A DNA stretch of 64,000 nt from JBBROS01 sp965213855 (GTDB lineage: Bacteria > Pseudomonadota > Alphaproteobacteria > Acetobacterales > Acetobacteraceae): assembly GCA_965213855.1 (NCBI GenBank), contig CBDCAA010000011.1, positions 744,001 through 808,000 of the forward strand, written 5' to 3'. Within the stretch, counting starts at the first letter, position 1. Each line of letters starts with the position of its first letter. Under the pieces are notes generated by a model. It was given only the letters and a program-made list of their open reading frames with translations. It did no database searches and was not told where the DNA came from. Below are positions 26,312-35,926 of this stretch, one piece after another. Made by a program: the position numbers and the translations under genes.

Positions 26312-26776
26312 ATGTTGAGGCTATCCAAGCTTGCCGACTATGCGGTCGTGGTGCTGATCCGGCTTTCGAGCGCGGAGGGGTGCCAGACGTCGCCGAATGT
26401 GGCGGCCGTCACCGGATTGCCCGAGCCGACTGTGGCGAAGGTGCTGAAGGCGCTGACGTCGGCCGGGCTCGTAGCCAGCCAGCGGGGGTCGCGGGGCGGG
26501 TATCGCCTGGCGCGGCCGCCCGGCTCGATTGCCGTGGCAGACGTGGTTGCGGCCATCGATGGTCCGGTCGCGATCACGGCCTGCACCGAGGGCGGCGCCG
26601 GCAACTGCGAGGCCGAGGCGTCGTGCCCGGTCCGCGGCCGATGGGATCCGGTAAACGACGCCGTGGTCCGGGCATTGTCGCAGATCACGCTGGCCGATAT
26701 GTGGGCGGCGACGCCCCGGCCGAGATCGCAGGCCGCGCGCGAGCCGGCCAACTCCGTTTCAATCCTCGCCGAATAG
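26312..26776 (+). CDS. sufR: Rrf2-family Fe-S cluster regulator of the SUF operon
   Basis: A 154-residue Rrf2/IscR-type repressor. The winged helix covers about 1-65 (MLRLSKLADYAVVVLIRLS, GLPEPTVAKVLKALTSAGLV, RGSRGGYRLAR). The cluster-binding cysteines are C91, C99 and C105 (ACTEGGAGNCEAEASC), the spacing of the SUF-specific subgroup. It is the first gene, 9 bp before sufB, and probably senses cluster supply to control the whole operon. The name sufR is used for this Rrf2-type regulator and not for the unrelated cyanobacterial SufR. Confidence 0.9.
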   Translation: MLRLSKLADYAVVVLIRLSSAEGCQTSPNVAAVTGLPEPTVAKVLKALTSAGLVASQRGSRGGYRLARPPGSIAVADVVAAIDGPVAITACTEGGAGNCEAEASCPVRGRWDPVNDAVVRALSQITLADMWAATPRPRSQAAREPANSVSILAE

Positions 26777-26785
26777 GACGCTTCG

Positions 26786-28275
<1,490 letters not shown>

Positions 28276-28276
<1 letters not shown>

Positions 28277-29040
28277 TGCTGCACATCGAGAACCTGGCGG
28301 CGTCGATCCAAGAGGCGGAGGGCGCCGAAAAGGCGATCCTGCGCGGGATCGACCTCGACCTGCCCGCCGGGCAGGTGCACGCCATCATGGGGCCGAACGG
28401 CTCGGGCAAGTCGACGCTGGGCTATGTGCTGGCGGGGAACGAGGGCTACGCCGTCACGGGCGGGTCGGCGACGTTCGAGGGGGCCGACCTGCTGGCGATG
28501 TCGCCGGAGGAGCGGGCGGCGGCCGGGCTGTTCCTGGCGTTCCAGGCGCCCATCGAGCTGCCGGGCGTGAACAACGCGAACTTCCTGCGGACAGCGCTGA
28601 ACGCGATCCGCCGCGCGCGGGGCGAGGCGGAGCTTGATGCGGTGTCGTTCCTGCGGATGGCGCGCGCCGAGAGCAAGCGGCTGCACTTCCCGGACGACAT
28701 GCTGAAGCGGAACGTGAACGTCGGATTCTCGGGCGGCGAGAAGAAGCGCAACGAGGTGCTGCAGATGGCGCTGCTGCGGCCGAAGCTGGCGATCCTGGAC
28801 GAGACCGATAGCGGGCTCGACATCGACGCATTGCGGATCGTGGCCGATGGCGTGAATGCGCTGCGTAGCCCGGCCTTCTCGGCGCTGGTGATCACGCACC
28901 ACCAGCGGCTGCTCGATCACCTGGTGCCCGACCGGGTGCACGTGCTCAGCCAGGGGCGGATCATCCGCTCGGGCGGGCCGGAGTTGGCGCGGGAGCTGGA
29001 GGCGAACGGCTACGCGCACGTCGTGGCGAGCGCGGCATGA
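28276..29040 (+). CDS. sufC: SufC, ABC-type ATPase of the SUF system
   Basis: A 254-residue soluble ABC ATPase that energises SufBCD. Walker A GPNGSGKST is at 39-47, the signature reads GFSGGEKKRNE, and Walker B LAILDETDSGLDIDAL contains the DETDSGLD typical of SufC. ATG 28276 is chosen over the TTG one codon upstream because it gives a TGATG junction with sufB. It overlaps sufD as ATGA. Confidence 0.97.
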
Positions 29041-30296
29041 ACTCGCCGGTGTTGAACGGGATGGCGAACGGGGCGGACGCGTTCCTGGCGCGGTATCGCG
29101 GCCTGCGGGCGCGCCTGCCGGGCGATGCCGCGGTGCGCGACGCGGCGGCGGCGGCGTTCGAGGCGTCAGGGCTGCCGAGCGTGAAATCCGAGGCGTGGCG
29201 TTACACGAGCCTGCGGCCGCTGGCGGAGACGGCATTCCAGGAGCCGCTGACGGAGGTATCGCTGGCGCCGGTCGTGCACGGGCTGCCGGATTTGCCGCGC
29301 GTGGTATTGATCGACGGCCGGTATCAGCCGGACCTGTCGACGCCGCCGGCGGCGATGGGGCTCGAAACGTTCGCTGCGGCGCCGGCATTCGGGCCAGAAG
29401 GTGCCGGGCTGCCGATGGTGGCGCTGAACACGATGCTGGCCGAGGACGGGGTGCGGCTGCATGTCGCGGCCGGCGTGGATGCGGGCACGCTGCTGCTGCT
29501 GACGATCACGCCCGCGGCGCACCGGCCGGTGGACTTCCATCCCCGCCATGCGATCGTGCTGGAGGCGGGGGCTCGGCTATCGATCATCGAGGTCGCGCGG
29601 GGCGAGGGGTCCTATCTGCATAACGCGGTGACGACGGTCTCGGTCGCGGCTGGGGCATCGTTGAGCCATGCGCGCCTGCAGGAGGAGGGGGCGGAGGCGT
29701 TCCACGTCAACACCACCTTCGCGACGGTGGCCGAGCGGGGGACCTACGATGCCTTCGTGCTGACGCTGGGCGCACGGCTGGCGCGGACGGAGGTGCATGC
29801 GCGCTTGGCTGGGGCGGGCGGTGCCGTTCACCTGAACGGGGCGCAGCTGCTTGCGGGCCAGCAGCACGGGGACATCACGACCGTGGTGGCGCATGACGCG
29901 CCGGGTTGCGCGTCACGGCAGACGGTCAAGAACGTGCTCGATGGGCGGTCGCGCGGGGTGTTCCAGGGCAAGATCGAGGTGGCGCGGGCGGCGCAGAAGA
30001 CCGACGGCTACCAGATGAACCAAGCGCTGCTGCTGAGCCCGCAGGCAGAGATCGACTGCAAGCCGCAGCTCGAGATTTACGCCGACGACGTGAAATGCAG
30101 CCATGGCGCGACCGTGGGGGAGCTGGATGCGGACCAGCTGTTCTACCTGCGCAGCCGGGGCGTCCCGCTCGAAGAAGCACGCTCGATCCTGGTTCGGGCG
30201 TTCCTGACGGAGGCGCTGGACGTGGTGCGGGATGCGGTGGCGCGGGACATGATGGAACAGGCGATCGACGCCTGGTGGAAGCGGAAAGCCGAATGA
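29037..30296 (+). CDS. sufD: Fe-S cluster assembly protein SufD
   Basis: A 419-residue SufB paralogue that completes the SufBC2D scaffold and helps iron delivery. Diagnostic blocks are SEAWRYTSLRPL near the N-terminus, KNVLDGRSRGVFQGKIEVARAAQKTDG in two parts, and CSHGATVGELDADQLFYLRSRGV near the C-terminus. The invariant histidine equivalent to the E. coli cluster-transfer residue lies in CSHGAT. It is joined by ATGA overlaps to sufC and sufS. Confidence 0.96.
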   Translation: MNSPVLNGMANGADAFLARYRGLRARLPGDAAVRDAAAAAFEASGLPSVKSEAWRYTSLRPLAETAFQEPLTEVSLAPVVHGLPDLPRVVLIDGRYQPDLSTPPAAMGLETFAAAPAFGPEGAGLPMVALNTMLAEDGVRLHVAAGVDAGTLLLLTITPAAHRPVDFHPRHAIVLEAGARLSIIEVARGEGSYLHNAVTTVSVAAGASLSHARLQEEGAEAFHVNTTFATVAERGTYDAFVLTLGARLARTEVHARLAGAGGAVHLNGAQLLAGQQHGDITTVVAHDAPGCASRQTVKNVLDGRSRGVFQGKIEVARAAQKTDGYQMNQALLLSPQAEIDCKPQLEIYADDVKCSHGATVGELDADQLFYLRSRGVPLEEARSILVRAFLTEALDVVRDAVARDMMEQAIDAWWKRKAE

Positions 30297-31543
30297 ACGC
30301 CATCACGAAGACGGTTTCGCCGGCATTCGACGTCGAGGCGATCCGGGCGCAGTTCCCGATCCTGGGCCAGCAGGTGCGTGGCAAGCCGCTGGTGTTCCTG
30401 GACAGTGCGGCCAGTGCCCAGAAGCCGCGGGCGGTGATCGACGCCATGGTGCGGACGATGGAGACGCAGTACGCGAACGTGCACCGCGGGCTGCACTGGA
30501 TGAGCGAGCGGACGACGGACGCCTACGAGGGCACGCGGGACATCGTGGCCCGGCTGCTGAACGCGCCGTCGCCCGACGAGATCGTGTTCGGCAAGAACGC
30601 GACCGAGATGATCAACCTGGTCGCGTACAGCTATGGGCGCGGCGTGATGCGGCCGGACCAGGCCGTCGTGATTTCCGAGATGGAGCATCACGCGAACCTG
30701 GTGCCGTGGCAGATGCTGCGCGACGCGGGCGGCCCCGACCTGCTGGTGTGCCCGATCACGGACGCGGGCGAGGTGGACATGGCGGCGCTGGAGGCGATGC
30801 TGGCGGGTGGCCGGGTCGGCCTGGTCGCGATGACGCACATGAGCAACGTGCTCGGCACCGTGAACCCGGCGGCGCGTATCGCCGCTCTCGCGCACGCCCA
30901 TGGCGCCAAGGTGCTGTTCGACGGCAGCCAGGCGGTGGTGCACCGGCACGTGGACGTGCAGGCGATCGACGCCGATTTCTATGTCTGGACCGGGCACAAG
31001 CTCTATGGGCCGACCGGGATCGGCATCTTGTACGCAAAGCGCGAACTGCTGGAGGCGATGCCGCCGTTCATGGGCGGCGGCGACATGATCGGGTCCGTGA
31101 GCTTCGAGCGAAGCACCTGGGCTGAGGTCCCGCACAAGTTCGAGGCCGGGACGCCGATGATCGTCGAAGCGATCGGGCTGAGCGCCGCGATCGAGTGGGT
31201 CGAGGCGATCGGGTTCGACGCCATCGCCGCGCACGAGGCCCGGCTGACCGAGCATGCGATCGCGAGATTGTCGGCGATCCCCGGGCTACGGCTGCTGGGC
31301 GCGGCCCAGGACCGCGGCGGCGTGTTCAGCTTCACCATGCAGGGCGCGCACGCGCATGATATCGCCACCCTGCTGGACCGGCAGGGCATCGCGGTCCGGG
31401 CGGGCAATCATTGCGCGGAGCCGCTGATGCGGCGGCTGGGCGTGGACAGCAGCGCGCGGGCGAGCTGCGGGATCTACACGACCGAGGCCGAGATCGACGT
31501 ACTGGCCGACACGCTCGACCGGGTGCGCGAGTTCTTCAGCTAA
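30293..31543 (+). CDS. sufS: Cysteine desulfurase SufS
   Basis: A 416-residue class II cysteine desulfurase that passes sulfur to SufU. PLP is held by K236 (VWTGHKLYGPTG) with SEMEHHANLVPW and DGSQAVVH contacts. The persulfide cysteine is C374 in GNHCAEPLM, where most relatives have GHHC. ATG 30293 is fixed by overlap with the sufD stop; the frame is open further upstream but lies over sufD. One base separates it from sufU. Confidence 0.96.
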   Translation: MNAITKTVSPAFDVEAIRAQFPILGQQVRGKPLVFLDSAASAQKPRAVIDAMVRTMETQYANVHRGLHWMSERTTDAYEGTRDIVARLLNAPSPDEIVFGKNATEMINLVAYSYGRGVMRPDQAVVISEMEHHANLVPWQMLRDAGGPDLLVCPITDAGEVDMAALEAMLAGGRVGLVAMTHMSNVLGTVNPAARIAALAHAHGAKVLFDGSQAVVHRHVDVQAIDADFYVWTGHKLYGPTGIGILYAKRELLEAMPPFMGGGDMIGSVSFERSTWAEVPHKFEAGTPMIVEAIGLSAAIEWVEAIGFDAIAAHEARLTEHAIARLSAIPGLRLLGAAQDRGGVFSFTMQGAHAHDIATLLDRQGIAVRAGNHCAEPLMRRLGVDSSARASCGIYTTEAEIDVLADTLDRVREFFS

Positions 31544-31544
31544 G

Positions 31545-31994
31545 ATGTTCGACGACGTCCGCGATCTTTATAGCGCCGAGATTCGCCGGCACGGGCGATC
31601 GCCCACCCATGGACAGCGCCCTCCGGCGTTCGATGTGCAGGCGCGGGGCGACAACCCGATGTGCGGTGACCGCGTGACGGTGTACGTCAAGCGCGACGGC
31701 GAACGGGTGGCGGCGGCCGGCTTCGAGGCGCGGGGATGCGAGATCACGGTGGCAAGCGCCGACCTGATGTGTGAGGCCGTGCAGGGCCGCAGCCCGGCCG
31801 AAATCCGGCAGTGGGCCGGCGACGTCGAGGCGATGGCGCGGACCGGGCTGTGTGAGGCGTGTGACGCTGCCCTGCAAGGCTTGAAACCGCTGAGCGCCGT
31901 GCATGAATATCCATCGCGCGTGCGATGCGTGACGCTTCCGTGGGCGGCCCTGGTGGCGGCTCTGGACGGGGCAAAGGAGGCAGCTGGTGAATGA
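31545..31994 (+). CDS. sufU: SufU, sulfur-transfer/NifU-like protein
   Basis: A 149-residue zinc-dependent sulfurtransferase of the SufU type, the partner of SufS in operons lacking SufE. The metal ligands C40 with D42 (NPMCGDRV), C65 (ARGCEIT) and C128 (VRCVTLPW) are all present. The GDNP motif and the extended C-terminus distinguish it from IscU. It overlaps the sufT GTG start by 8 bp. Confidence 0.92.
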   Translation: MFDDVRDLYSAEIRRHGRSPTHGQRPPAFDVQARGDNPMCGDRVTVYVKRDGERVAAAGFEARGCEITVASADLMCEAVQGRSPAEIRQWAGDVEAMARTGLCEACDAALQGLKPLSAVHEYPSRVRCVTLPWAALVAALDGAKEAAGE

Positions 31995-32349
31995 CGTGAC
32001 GAGCTGGACGCCCGAGGGCGACGTGCCGGCCATCGATGCTTCGGCGCGCCCGAACGAGGAGGCGGTGCTGGAGGCGATCGCGACGGTGTATGATCCGGAG
32101 ATCCCGGTGAACATCTACGAGCTGGGACTGATCTACGCGGTCGAGATCGGCGACGATCACCATGTGAAGGTGGAGATGACGCTGACGGCGCCGGGCTGTC
32201 CGTCGGCGCAGGAGCTGCCGGTGATGGTGCAGGACGCGATCATGGCGGTGAAGGGGGTGACGTCGTGCGAAGTGGATACGGTGTGGGATCCGCCGTGGGA
32301 CCCGAGCCGGATGACCGAAGACGCGCGCCTTGCGCTGAATATGTTCTGA
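31987..32349 (+). CDS. sufT: SufT, MIP18/DUF59-family Fe-S maturation protein
   Basis: A 120-residue DUF59 protein that helps deliver clusters to target proteins. Core motifs are YDPEIPVNIYELGLIY and TLTAPGCPSAQELP with the conserved cysteine, followed by VWDPPWDPSRMTEDAR. The GTG start lies 5 nt after a very strong ribosome site AAAGGAGG (31974-31981) inside sufU, which argues for independent translation. Confidence 0.93.
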   Translation: MNDVTSWTPEGDVPAIDASARPNEEAVLEAIATVYDPEIPVNIYELGLIYAVEIGDDHHVKVEMTLTAPGCPSAQELPVMVQDAIMAVKGVTSCEVDTVWDPPWDPSRMTEDARLALNMF

Positions 32350-32362
32350 GATGGAGGCGGTG

Positions 32363-32731
32363 ATGAGTGCCACCCAGACGGCGACGAAGGTGCGGCGGGC
32401 ATTGCCACCGCTGATGCGGCTGACGGATGCGGGGGCGGAGCGGCTGTCGCAGCTGTATGCGAAGGGGCGGGAGGGGATGCTGCTGCGGATCAGCGTCAAC
32501 ACCAAGGGGTGTTCAGGGCTGTCGTATGTAATGGACTGGGTGGCGGCGCCGGGTCCGGGGGACGAGGTGGTGACGGACCACGGGCTGACGGTGCTGGTGG
32601 ACCGGAAGGCGAGCTTGTTCCTGATCGGGTCGGAGATGGACTACAGGACGGACGTTCTGACGTCGGGGTTCACGTTCACGAACCCGAACGAGAAGGGGCG
32701 TTGCGGGTGCGGGGAGAGTTTTCACGTTTGA
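32363..32731 (+). CDS. sufA: HesB/IscA/SufA-type iron-sulfur carrier
   Basis: A 122-residue A-type carrier that receives a cluster from SufBCD and passes it to apoproteins. The three cysteines are in NTKGCSGLSY and GRCGCGESF near the C-terminus. ATG 32363 is preferred to the ATG at 32351 because GGAGG (32353-32357) then sits 5 nt upstream. It is the last suf gene; immediately afterwards base composition drops at the start of the three-Cys-motif insert. Confidence 0.93.
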   Translation: MSATQTATKVRRALPPLMRLTDAGAERLSQLYAKGREGMLLRISVNTKGCSGLSYVMDWVAAPGPGDEVVTDHGLTVLVDRKASLFLIGSEMDYRTDVLTSGFTFTNPNEKGRCGCGESFHV

Positions 32732-32990
32732 GGGTGTTTCGGGCCTGCTAATGCCGGTCCTAAATCGTTGCGTTAAATCTCGCGTTTACAGATATTGTGT
32801 CAGTTGTATCCCCGCTTCCGACCCTAGTCGGCCGCACGAGTCGACGAACGTGACTTCAAGAAGCGGACTTATGGCTTTGCGACCGGCGACTGCTCAACGC
32901 GGAAACGACGCCGTTCAGCCGGGTCATTTGATGCGCAGTTGCGCGCAATCTTGAGCTATGGCATCGTTCCCTAAATGTTCTAGGACGATT
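32732..32990. other. Intergenic left edge of the AT-richer insert
   Basis: No convincing gene lies here. Composition falls from the suf level to roughly even GC/AT in places. A weak promoter can be drawn on the plus strand: TTGCGT (32768-32773), a 17-bp spacer and GATATT (32791-32796), about 190 nt before the DUF5131 start. The 12-bp sequence AGTCGACGAACG at 32839-32850 recurs once on the other side of the two-gene module. Confidence 0.5.
32839..32850 (+). repeat. 12-bp direct repeat, left copy, flanking the DUF5131-TcmP module
   Basis: AGTCGACGAACG is identical to 34938-34949 in the same orientation. The pair brackets exactly the two accessory genes. Such a short match could be chance, but its placement suggests an insertion or excision scar. 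Confidence 0.4.
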
Positions 32991-33731
32991 ATGGCGGACG
33001 GCAGCGCAATTGAGTGGACAGACGCGACGTGGAACCCTGTAACGGGCTGCACAAAGATCACCCGCGGGTGCGACAACTGCTATGCGGCGCGTTTTGCTGA
33101 GCGGTTCCGCGGCGTTCCGGGACACCCGTTCGAGCCAGGGTTCGACCTAACACTCCGCCCCGAGCGCCTGTCGCAGCCGCTTGCCTGGCGCAGATCGCGG
33201 ATGATCTTCGTGAATTCGATGAGCGACCTCTTTCACAAGGAGGTTCATCGGACGTTCATCGATCGCGTGTTCGAAACGATGGAGCAAGCCACCTGGCACG
33301 TGTTCCAGTTACTTACCAAACGCAGTTCGCTAATGCGGGACTATCTCCGATTGAGATATGGGGCACGGCGGGCACCCGCTCACATTTGGCTGGGCGTTTC
33401 AGTCGAGGATTATCGGTCCCGCTCGCGCTTGGAGCACTTACAAGAAACGCCCGCCACTGTTCGTTTTCTATCAGTCGAGCCTCTTATCGGGCCAGTCGGC
33501 GGCGTGGACTTGTCCGGCATCCACTGGGTCATTGCAGGAGGGGAGAGCGGCCCCGGCGCACGCCCGATGCATATTGATTGGATCCGGGAGGTTCGGGACA
33601 ACTGCGCCGAACAAAGTATACCGTTCTTCTTCAAGCAATGGGGTGGTATCCGGCCCAAGTCGGGAGGGCGGTCGCTTGACGGACGCGAATGGAACCAGCT
33701 CCCTCTCGGCGTCGCTCATCGAGCCGCCTGA
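32991..33731 (+). CDS. DUF5131 / phage Gp37-Gp68 family three-Cys-motif protein
   Basis: A 246-residue member of the Gp37/Gp68 (DUF5131) family. The N-terminus shows the family start MADGSAIEWTDATWNPVTGC, and the three cysteines C20-x6-C27-x2-C30 (CTKITRGCDNC) suggest a metal or Fe-S site, reminiscent of but not identical to radical SAM CxxxCxxC. Further blocks are FVNSMSDLFH, WHVFQLLTKRS, IWLGVSVED and WVIAGGESGPGARPM. ATG 32991 matches the family N-terminus. The stop overlaps the next start (TGATG). Codon use is clearly less GC-rich than that of the neighbours, indicating horizontal acquisition. Biochemical function is unknown to me. Confidence 0.9.
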   Translation: MADGSAIEWTDATWNPVTGCTKITRGCDNCYAARFAERFRGVPGHPFEPGFDLTLRPERLSQPLAWRRSRMIFVNSMSDLFHKEVHRTFIDRVFETMEQATWHVFQLLTKRSSLMRDYLRLRYGARRAPAHIWLGVSVEDYRSRSRLEHLQETPATVRFLSVEPLIGPVGGVDLSGIHWVIAGGESGPGARPMHIDWIREVRDNCAEQSIPFFFKQWGGIRPKSGGRSLDGREWNQLPLGVAHRAA

Positions 33732-34900
33732 TGCGTCCCGCTCGGAAAGACTACAAAGGGCGCGAGCAGGGATACGTAAAGCATCACTTCCTAGCTGGCT
33801 ACATGGGGCGTCTCGTGATGAAAGTCGCGAGTTCCTATAAGCACGTCGTTTACACAGACGGCTTCTCCGGTCCTTGGCAGAGCCGAGACGAAAGCTTCGA
33901 GGACACCTCGTTCGGCATCGCGCTCGAGGCACTTCGGGACGCAAAGGCGCAGTGGAAGAAGACCCGGGGAGCTGACGTGACTATGACAGCGCTTCTGGTT
34001 GAGAAAGAAGCCCGGGCCTTTCGCCGTCTTACGGAGGTCGCGTCCCGCTACCCGGACATCACTATCAAGACTTTCAATGGCGATTTCGTCGAGCTTGTTC
34101 CCACACTGGCCGCAGCCATTCCGCCTGGCGCTTTCTCTTTCGTTCTCATGGACCCGAAGGGGTGGAAGATCGACATGACGAAGGTGGCTCCGCTAATCAG
34201 CCGCCCAGATTCAGAGTTGCTGTTCAATTTCATGTTCGATTTCATTAATCGATCAGCTTCTATGCCGCAGCCCTATGTCCAGGCCGCTTTAGAACTGCTC
34301 CTGCCTGGGGCTGGGGTGCAACAGCGTATTGCGGACATCGTTCCATGGAAGGCACCAGCGGGTGTCCAACGCGAGCAAACCCTTATCTCCTGCGTTACGG
34401 ACGTGGTCAGGCGTTTAGGTAATTATCGCTTTGTGATGGACACACCCGTCCTCTATCCCACGCGTGATCGGACTTTCTACTCCCTGATCTATGCCACTAG
34501 GAGCAAGGTCGGCGTCGAGGTTTTCCGGGATGCTCAGAATGCAACGCTGCTAGAGCAGGACGCAATGCGGATCGATCTTAAGGATGCGAAACGCGCTGAG
34601 GAGACTGGTATGTCTGACCTATTCGCAGGACATGCTACACGGCAGGAGTTTGCAACTCAGTGGCTTGCCGAACAAGAGATGGGCGCGCGCGTCGCCCTGC
34701 TTAATGCAGTGCCAGTCGCGCCTCAGTCGGTTCTCTACGGCGACGTATGGCCCACTGTGCTGGCTAAATGGGGCGTCAAGCGCCGGCGCCTTGGTCGAAT
34801 TGCAGCTGAGCTGAAAGCTGGTCGACAGCTCCTATTTCTCGATTGGGCGCCAAAGAAGCAGGTGCCAGACGACACCTATCGCGTCCAGCGCCCGACCTAG
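33731..34900 (+). CDS. tcmP: Three-Cys-motif partner protein TcmP
   Basis: A 389-residue protein of the TcmP family, named for its regular pairing with Gp37/Gp68 three-Cys-motif proteins. It begins GREQGYVKHHFLAGYMGRL. A nucleotide- or SAM-binding-like Rossmann pattern can be followed: YTDGFSGPW at 41-49, the acidic strand end LLVEKE at 88-93, NGDF at 116-119, and LMDPKGW at 139-145, close to what is seen in DNA or RNA methyltransferases. A C-terminal winged-helix-like region follows from about 310. ATG 33731 gives a TGATG junction with the DUF5131 gene. AT-rich codons mark it as acquired. Methyltransferase activity is inference only. Confidence 0.9.
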   Translation: MRPARKDYKGREQGYVKHHFLAGYMGRLVMKVASSYKHVVYTDGFSGPWQSRDESFEDTSFGIALEALRDAKAQWKKTRGADVTMTALLVEKEARAFRRLTEVASRYPDITIKTFNGDFVELVPTLAAAIPPGAFSFVLMDPKGWKIDMTKVAPLISRPDSELLFNFMFDFINRSASMPQPYVQAALELLLPGAGVQQRIADIVPWKAPAGVQREQTLISCVTDVVRRLGNYRFVMDTPVLYPTRDRTFYSLIYATRSKVGVEVFRDAQNATLLEQDAMRIDLKDAKRAEETGMSDLFAGHATRQEFATQWLAEQEMGARVALLNAVPVAPQSVLYGDVWPTVLAKWGVKRRRLGRIAAELKAGRQLLFLDWAPKKQVPDDTYRVQRPT

Positions 34901-35168
34901 AGTTGCCGTCAGCCTGTCGGGGCTGCAAGTGTTCTCTAGTCGACGAACGAACCAGCGCTGGGCACCCTCGGACAATTTGACCCCATCGGTGGATGTCAGC
35001 TACCTCGGCATTTGGCATGAAGCGGACCGGCAGCTAACCACCGAAGTCGTAACATTTTAGCCTGTCCCACTATCCGGTGACGAGGTTGTTCGGGGGCGGT
35101 TTGATTGGCCTTTTGGACAAGGTGGGCAGGACGGTGTGGGTCTATGTAACATGTCCGAGGATGAAGAG
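34901..35168. other. Intergenic right edge of the insert
   Basis: This stretch separates tcmP from the convergent end of the DUF1045 gene. I find no gene, terminator hairpin or transposase remnant. It holds the right copy of AGTCGACGAACG (34938-34949). GC content rises back to the chromosomal level after about 35070. Confidence 0.5.
34938..34949 (+). repeat. 12-bp direct repeat, right copy
   Basis: Identical to 32839-32850 and in the same orientation, 37 bp after the tcmP stop; see the left copy. Confidence 0.4.
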
Positions 35169-35834
35169 TTACCGTGTCAGCGGGAGGCGTTCGGAGATCA
35201 AGAACGCAGCGTCGGGGGACGCTTGGGTGAACACCGTCAACGAGTCGACGCGGCGGGGGAGGGTTAGGGCGGGGGCGAAGTGGGTTTGGGCGGCGGGGCT
35301 TATGGTGGCGTGTTCTTCTGGGGAGAGGCGGCGGGTTAGGGTCATGTGGAAGAACCAGGTGTCGAGGACGTGGGGGTAGCCCCAGCGGACGAGGTTTTGG
35401 TCCTGGGCTGGGGTGAGGGCAGTGCGGCGGCGGCGGGCGAGTTCGGCTTCGTCGGGCGGGGCGCGGTGTGGGTCTAGGCGGGTGACGCAGGCATCGGCGA
35501 GGGCTTGGAGTTCGGGGGAGGGGCGGGTTTCGGTGAGGGCAAGGAAACCGTGGATGTTGGTGACGGCGAGGGGGGGCAGGTCGAAGGCTGGCAGGGTGCG
35601 GGCGAGCGCTTCGGCGTCGTGCAGGAAAAGGTCGTAGGCGGTGGCGAGGCGCATGGGGGGTTTCAGGGTGGCGTGGAAGCCGTAGCGGCTGGGGTCGGCG
35701 GTAAGGCCGGGGAGGCCGGGGATGTTGGGTTGGGGGAGGGTGGCGGCGGTTTCGGGGTCGCGGCCGAGCCAGGTGCAGGCGGCGCGCCAGAGGGGGTCGG
35801 TGGGGGCGGGGGCGTAGTAGACGGCGACGCGCAT
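35169..35834 (-). CDS. DUF1045 phosphonate-associated 2H phosphoesterase-like protein
   Basis: A 221-residue protein of the DUF1045 family commonly found at the end of phn operons. Two HxT motifs, H54-A-T56 (YGFHATLKPP) and H163-M-T165 (FFHMTLTRR), place it in the 2H phosphoesterase/RNA-ligase-like superfamily. It may act on phosphoribosyl intermediates of phosphonate breakdown, but this is inferred from fold and location. It lies 92 bp downstream of phnM in the same direction, with a palindromic repeat in the gap. Confidence 0.88.
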   Translation of the reverse strand: MRVAVYYAPAPTDPLWRAACTWLGRDPETAATLPQPNIPGLPGLTADPSRYGFHATLKPPMRLATAYDLFLHDAEALARTLPAFDLPPLAVTNIHGFLALTETRPSPELQALADACVTRLDPHRAPPDEAELARRRRTALTPAQDQNLVRWGYPHVLDTWFFHMTLTRRLSPEEHATISPAAQTHFAPALTLPRRVDSLTVFTQASPDAAFLISERLPLTR

Positions 35835-35885
35835 TTCTTCGTCCGTGCTCTATCGTTTTGGGGGGGGCGCTGTGACGGCGGAGGG

Positions 35886-35917
35886 CCCTCACCCGACCCT
35901 CTCCCGGAGGGAGAGGG
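35886..35917. repeat. Palindromic REP-like repeat between phnM and DUF1045
   Basis: CCCTCACCCGA leads into perfect 9-bp arms CCCTCTCCC/GGGAGAGGG (35897-35905 and 35909-35917) with a 3-nt loop. The arms are identical to those of the tcu copy at 17379. In the phn transcript it forms a stable hairpin that could shield or uncouple the upstream message. Confidence 0.8.
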
Positions 35918-35926
35918 CTTTTGGTG

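Noticed and set aside
30293..31543. Possible loss of the SufS catalytic cysteine (Ala before RAS near residue 389)
   Set aside because: The persulfide cysteine of this family lies in the GHHCA motif, which is present here as GNHCA (C374).
32814..32828. 15-bp identity between 32814-32828 and 51156-51170
   Set aside because: Matches of this length are expected about a couple of times by chance in 64 kb; the second copy spans the stop of the TAXI gene and has no relation to the insert.
35077..35379. Small plus-strand frame with a hydrophobic start after the TcmP module
   Set aside because: It runs mostly antisense to the DUF1045 gene and shows no conserved pattern; the resemblance to a transposon-encoded protein was too weak.
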